Below are positions 60,869 through 64,000 of a stretch of DNA of 64,000 nt, piece by piece (position 1 is the stretch's first letter; the number at the start of each line of letters is the position of its first letter). The translations under genes were made by a program, and so were the position numbers. The notes beneath the pieces were generated by a model that saw nothing but the letters and a program-made list of their open reading frames with translations, did not search any database and had not been told where the DNA came from. Source of the stretch: Pelagihabitans sp963710535. Its GTDB lineage: Bacteria; Bacteroidota; Bacteroidia; Flavobacteriales; Flavobacteriaceae. Location of the stretch: NCBI GenBank assembly GCA_963710535.1, contig CAVQAW010000010.1, positions 372,001 to 436,000 on the forward strand, written 5' to 3'.

Positions 60869-62735
60869 ACGGCTTGATTTTAAAAATGAAGGATTCCAAG
60901 GGATTCAGGCGAACGCTGAATTTTCCAATACCGTTTTCAACCTTTAACATCGATTTGCTGCCATAGAGCATATCGACCATTTCGTAATCCCCGGTACCTA
61001 GGGCCCATTTCTTGATGATATCCTCGGGCACTTGAAGGTCGAACCCAAAGGTATCTTTGGCATCGAAATTGGCAACGACGATCAACTTTTCGGCATCGGA
61101 CCAGCGAACGAACGAGAGCACCCTAAAATTATAATACTCCGTATGCGCCCTATTGTAATAATGGATATCCTGGTATGCTCCCATCAATGCTTCGCTGTTG
61201 ATGGTGAAGTTGAGCAATCGCCTATAAAAATCGCGGAGTTCTTTTTCCGCTTGGCTCAATTGCCCGCCATCAAATTTTTTGTCATTGACCCATCGCTGAT
61301 GATGGGGTACCCCGATATAATCAAAAATGGAAGTCCTTGAAGGTTTGCCGAATCCCGCATCTTCGGCACCCGGCTCACCTACTTCTTGACCAAAATAAAT
61401 CATGGTAGGGGAAGTACTGATGGTGGCCGAGACCACCATTGCCGGTTTACCCCTATTCGCATCGCCCGCGAATTCAGGACTCGCGATACGTTGCTCGTCA
61501 TGGTTTTCGAGAAAGTGCAGCATATGGTGCTCAATATCCTGCAAGCCTTCCTGCACCTTCGGGATATGGTCGGTCCAACCATGCCCCTGCATAATATGCT
61601 TCAATGAATCGTAAAGTTCCACCTTATCGTAGAGGTAATCCATTTTGCCCATTTGTATGTACGACCTGTACTGGTCGGGATTGTATACTTCGGCAAGCAG
61701 AAAGGCATCGGGGTTCTTGTTCTTGATATGGGAATTCATATAGCTCCAAAATTCGACAGGAACCATTTCGGCCATATCAAATCGAAATCCATCGACCCCA
61801 AAATCGAGCCAAAACAAAGCAATATCCTTGAATTTTATCCAAGAATCGGGCACATCCATCGCTCTCCAAAATTGAAAATGGGCGGTATGGTCTTTGCTTT
61901 GAAAGTCAGGAGGAAGGCGCTCAAAATCATAGCTCCCATCGGGCCTCACCCCGTAATTGATCTTTACGGTCTCATACCAGTCGTTGGCATCGGGTTGTGC
62001 CATACGCGAGCCATTGCCCGTCCACTTGGCCGGATTTTCTTCAAATTTTCCATCCAGCAACGGATGTGCTGCACCGCCCAAAGGCTGATAACCATTTTGC
62101 CAATTCGGCACCCTGAAGGATTCATTTGGGATGTAATAGAAGTTATTGTTTCGCGCATAGGCCATCCCGTTGTCATCGGTTGCCCCAAAAGGGTGCTTTC
62201 CCGAGGGGGTAGATTTCCCCTCATAGTTCCGGGCCACGTGGTTCGGTACGATATCGATCAACACCTTTAATCCCATCTTATGGGAACGCCCAACCAAGGC
62301 CCTGAATTCCTCCAAACGCCGGCTTGGGTCATCGGCCAGATCGGGATTTACGTTATAGTAATCCTTTACCGCATAGGGGGAGCCGGCCCGCCCTTTGACG
62401 ATATCTGGGTCATCGTTCGAGATGCCATATTGGCTATAATCGGTGATCAGGTCGTGATGGGGCACCCCGGTATACCAGATATGGGTGACGCCAAGGTCTT
62501 TGATCTCGCCCAGGGCATCTTCGGTAAAGTCGGAGAATTTGCCCACCCCGTTTTCCCCAATCGTGCCCCAAGCTTTGTTGTTGGTGTTGGTATTTCCAAA
62601 GAGGCGGGTAAAAACCTGGTAAACCACAACCTTTTTCTTGCCTTGCTGTTTCTGGCCCATTTGGTTCATTTCCGTTTTACATCCAAATAACGACAAGAAT
62701 ATCGCCAAACAGGGAAGGATGCCAAATTTACACAT
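60867..62735 (-). CDS. GH13 alpha-amylase family lipoprotein
   Basis: 622 residues with an SPII signal, lipobox SLFGC (Cys19). The GH13 barrel has LIDIVPNHVARN (region II-like start), nucleophile Asp320 in GVDGFRFDMAEM, acid/base Glu349 in LLAEVYNP, and the third acid Asp413 in LENHDEQR. A C-terminal beta domain (about 520-622) closes the protein. It would degrade starch, glycogen or maltodextrin in the periplasm or at the surface. It lies 3 nt from the GH65 gene stop, in the same operon, so its products may feed the phosphorylase after import. Confidence 0.93.
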   Translation of the reverse strand: MCKFGILPCLAIFLSLFGCKTEMNQMGQKQQGKKKVVVYQVFTRLFGNTNTNNKAWGTIGENGVGKFSDFTEDALGEIKDLGVTHIWYTGVPHHDLITDYSQYGISNDDPDIVKGRAGSPYAVKDYYNVNPDLADDPSRRLEEFRALVGRSHKMGLKVLIDIVPNHVARNYEGKSTPSGKHPFGATDDNGMAYARNNNFYYIPNESFRVPNWQNGYQPLGGAAHPLLDGKFEENPAKWTGNGSRMAQPDANDWYETVKINYGVRPDGSYDFERLPPDFQSKDHTAHFQFWRAMDVPDSWIKFKDIALFWLDFGVDGFRFDMAEMVPVEFWSYMNSHIKNKNPDAFLLAEVYNPDQYRSYIQMGKMDYLYDKVELYDSLKHIMQGHGWTDHIPKVQEGLQDIEHHMLHFLENHDEQRIASPEFAGDANRGKPAMVVSATISTSPTMIYFGQEVGEPGAEDAGFGKPSRTSIFDYIGVPHHQRWVNDKKFDGGQLSQAEKELRDFYRRLLNFTINSEALMGAYQDIHYYNRAHTEYYNFRVLSFVRWSDAEKLIVVANFDAKDTFGFDLQVPEDIIKKWALGTGDYEMVDMLYGSKSMLKVENGIGKFSVRLNPLESFIFKIKP

Positions 62736-62738
62736 TCC

Positions 62739-64000
62739 TTATTTTAGTGATTCCTGGCTGGGGTTCAATACCAGTCTCTTGCCATTGACCCTGATCGACA
62801 TTTCGTGTTTGCCGTCAAGTTCAAAGGTATTTCCCTCGTGGCCAACCGTGACCTTCAAGATTCGGTTCCGGAAATTGACTTTAAAGGAGTAGGACTTCCA
62901 TTCTTCCGGAATTCGGGGTGAAAACGATAGTTTGTCCTCCACAATGCGCATCCCTCCAAACCCTTCTACGATACTCATCCAAGTGCCGGCCATGGAGGTA
63001 ATATGGAGGCCCTCTTCCACCTCTTTGTTATAATCGTCCAGATCCAATCTTGAAGTCCGCAGATAAAAGGTGTAAGCCTGGTGCATCCTATCGAGCTTGG
63101 CCGCTTGGATACTATGTACACAGGGCGACAGCGATGATTCATGGACGGTGAAAGGCTCGTAAAAATCAAAATGCCTTTGGAGTTCGTCAAGGGTAAAATG
63201 GTCTTCAAAAAAGTAAAACCCCTGTAACACGTCGGCCTGTTTAATGTAGGGTGACCTGAGAATCCGGTCCCAGCTCCATTTTTGATTGATGGGGCGGCTT
63301 TTTTTATCGAGATTGGCCACGGTGATCAATTCCTTGTCTAAAAACCCGTCTTGTTGCAGGTAGATGTCGTGTTGTTCGGAGCGGGGAAAATACATATTGT
63401 CGGCCACCGCTTTCCATTTTTCGGTTTCCGTCTCGGTCAGTTTGGTGATGCCTATGATCCTGCTATAATCGGCAGGATAGCCATCCTTCACTTTTTGCAA
63501 CTGTTCCAAGGTATAGTCGATACACCATTTGGCAAAGTAATTGGTATACCAGTTATTGTTTACGTTGTTCTCGTACTCATTGGGACCTGTGACCCCAAGA
63601 ATAACATATTGATTTTTCAAGGTCGAGAAAGTGGCGCGCTGCTGCCAGAACCTGGATATACCTATCAGCACCTCAAGCCCCATATCGGGGATATAAGAGT
63701 AGTCGCCGGTAAACCGATAATAGTTAAAAATGGCAAAGGCAATGGCACCGTTCCGATGTATTTCCTCGAAAGTGATTTCCCATTCGTTATGGCATTCTTC
63801 CCCGTTCATGGTCACCATGGGATAAAGGGCCGCACCATTCGTAAAGCCAAGTTTCTTGGCATTTTCAATCGCCTTCTCCAGGTGGTTGTATCGGTACTTC
63901 AATAGGTTTCTGGCCACTTTTTGATCTTTGGTGGCCATATAGAAGGGAATGCAATAGGCTTCGGTATCCCAATAGGTACTACCGCCATATTTTTCGCCTG
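62739..64000 (-). CDS. GH65 maltose/disaccharide phosphorylase, C-terminal part
   Basis: About 420 C-terminal residues; the gene begins beyond the right edge. GH65 signatures: STYWDTEAYCIPFYM at the window edge, the general-acid region GVTGPNEYENNVNNNWYTN, KKSRPINQKWSWDR, a later EGLHITSMAGTW stretch, and a small C-terminal beta domain (LSFSPRIPEEWKSYSF and onward). GH65 enzymes phosphorolyse maltose, kojibiose or trehalose to glucose-1-phosphate. Maltose is most likely given the amylase downstream in the operon, but the specificity loop lies outside the window. The 3' end lies 3 nt before the GH13 start. Confidence 0.92.
   Translation of the reverse strand, partial: GEKYGGSTYWDTEAYCIPFYMATKDQKVARNLLKYRYNHLEKAIENAKKLGFTNGAALYPMVTMNGEECHNEWEITFEEIHRNGAIAFAIFNYYRFTGDYSYIPDMGLEVLIGISRFWQQRATFSTLKNQYVILGVTGPNEYENNVNNNWYTNYFAKWCIDYTLEQLQKVKDGYPADYSRIIGITKLTETETEKWKAVADNMYFPRSEQHDIYLQQDGFLDKELITVANLDKKSRPINQKWSWDRILRSPYIKQADVLQGFYFFEDHFTLDELQRHFDFYEPFTVHESSLSPCVHSIQAAKLDRMHQAYTFYLRTSRLDLDDYNKEVEEGLHITSMAGTWMSIVEGFGGMRIVEDKLSFSPRIPEEWKSYSFKVNFRNRILKVTVGHEGNTFELDGKHEMSIRVNGKRLVLNPSQESLK

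Noticed and set aside
61653..62270. 205-codon plus-strand ORF inside the GH13 gene
   Set aside because: Antisense to intact catalytic regions of the amylase; no family motif of its own.
1..64000. CRISPR arrays, insertion sequences, integrases, toxin-antitoxin or restriction systems
   Set aside because: I looked for spaced direct repeats and for such proteins among all open frames and saw none.

Overview
The window is chromosomal DNA of a member of the Bacteroidota, most likely a marine Flavobacteriaceae. Evidence seen in the sequence: promoter-like elements of the Bacteroidota type (a TTG/TTTG box about 17-19 nt upstream of TAnnTTTG, clearest in front of tRNA-Phe), weak Shine-Dalgarno signals, many SPII lipoproteins, a mevalonate-type isoprenoid pathway, and an arginine operon of the N-acylornithine carbamoyltransferase type. 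I see no rRNA, CRISPR array, transposase, integrase or phage gene. No gap between genes exceeds 300 nt. Base composition looks even throughout.

Layout. 1-6.7 kb: 5' part of a Prc/Ctp protease gene (minus; it runs off the left edge), then surE, a small membrane protein, lpxB, an NlpC/P60 lipoprotein and comEC (plus). 6.7-10.4 kb: dipeptidyl-peptidase and proton/oligopeptide transporter operon (minus). 10.5-12.8 kb: HMG-CoA reductase directly followed by a GYDIA-family GHMP kinase. 12.8-20.6 kb: a seven-gene minus-strand envelope operon running coaX, beta-barrel, TPR protein, lptC, 67-residue membrane protein, CorC-like protein, PpiD-like foldase. 20.7 kb: tRNA-Phe(GAA) with a near-ideal promoter and a terminator. 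20.8-23.6 kb: DinB-like protein, an MtnK-like kinase and an ADP-ribosylglycohydrolase lipoprotein. 23.6-25.2 kb: GH32 lipoprotein. 25.2-28.2 kb: exported rhodanese, TIGR04282-type protein, purine nucleoside phosphorylase and TIGR04283-type glycosyltransferase, a set known from arsenosugar loci. 28.2-30.2 kb: an intact cell-wall amidase and a tandem paralogue that has lost both zinc histidines.

30.5-33.1 kb: two-subunit molybdenum hydroxylase (IorAB type). 33.1-35.0 kb: GH113-like lipoprotein and a DUF547 protein (minus). 35.2-38.2 kb: FAD oxidoreductase and a membrane iron-sulfur protein. 38.3-42.0 kb: three glycosyltransferases. 42.0-52.0 kb: arginine operon (possible Arg-Arg leader ORF, GNAT, argG, argC, proC, argD, argF', SDR, argB, argE, argH). 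52.0-56.9 kb: pseudouridine synthase, then an operon of mvaD, mevalonate kinase, UbiA-type prenyltransferase and nitrilase. 57.0-60.8 kb: TspO, DUF1697, GDPD and BaiN-like flavoprotein, and a small membrane protein. 60.9-64.0 kb: GH13 amylase lipoprotein and a partial GH65 phosphorylase.

How the genes fit together: two loci 42 kb apart carry much of the mevalonate pathway, and the GHMP kinase next to HMG-CoA reductase is a good candidate for the missing phosphomevalonate kinase. The arginine operon carries a nearly complete set of steps from glutamate, with an unusual GNAT in the place of N-acylglutamate synthase and a carbamoyltransferase whose specificity residue is Ser90. The most interesting less-explained items are the pseudo-amidase pair, the kinase/ADP-ribosylglycohydrolase pair, the arsenosugar-like set without its radical SAM enzyme, and the Arg-Arg leader ORF. 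All functional statements are from reading motifs by eye; no database search was run.
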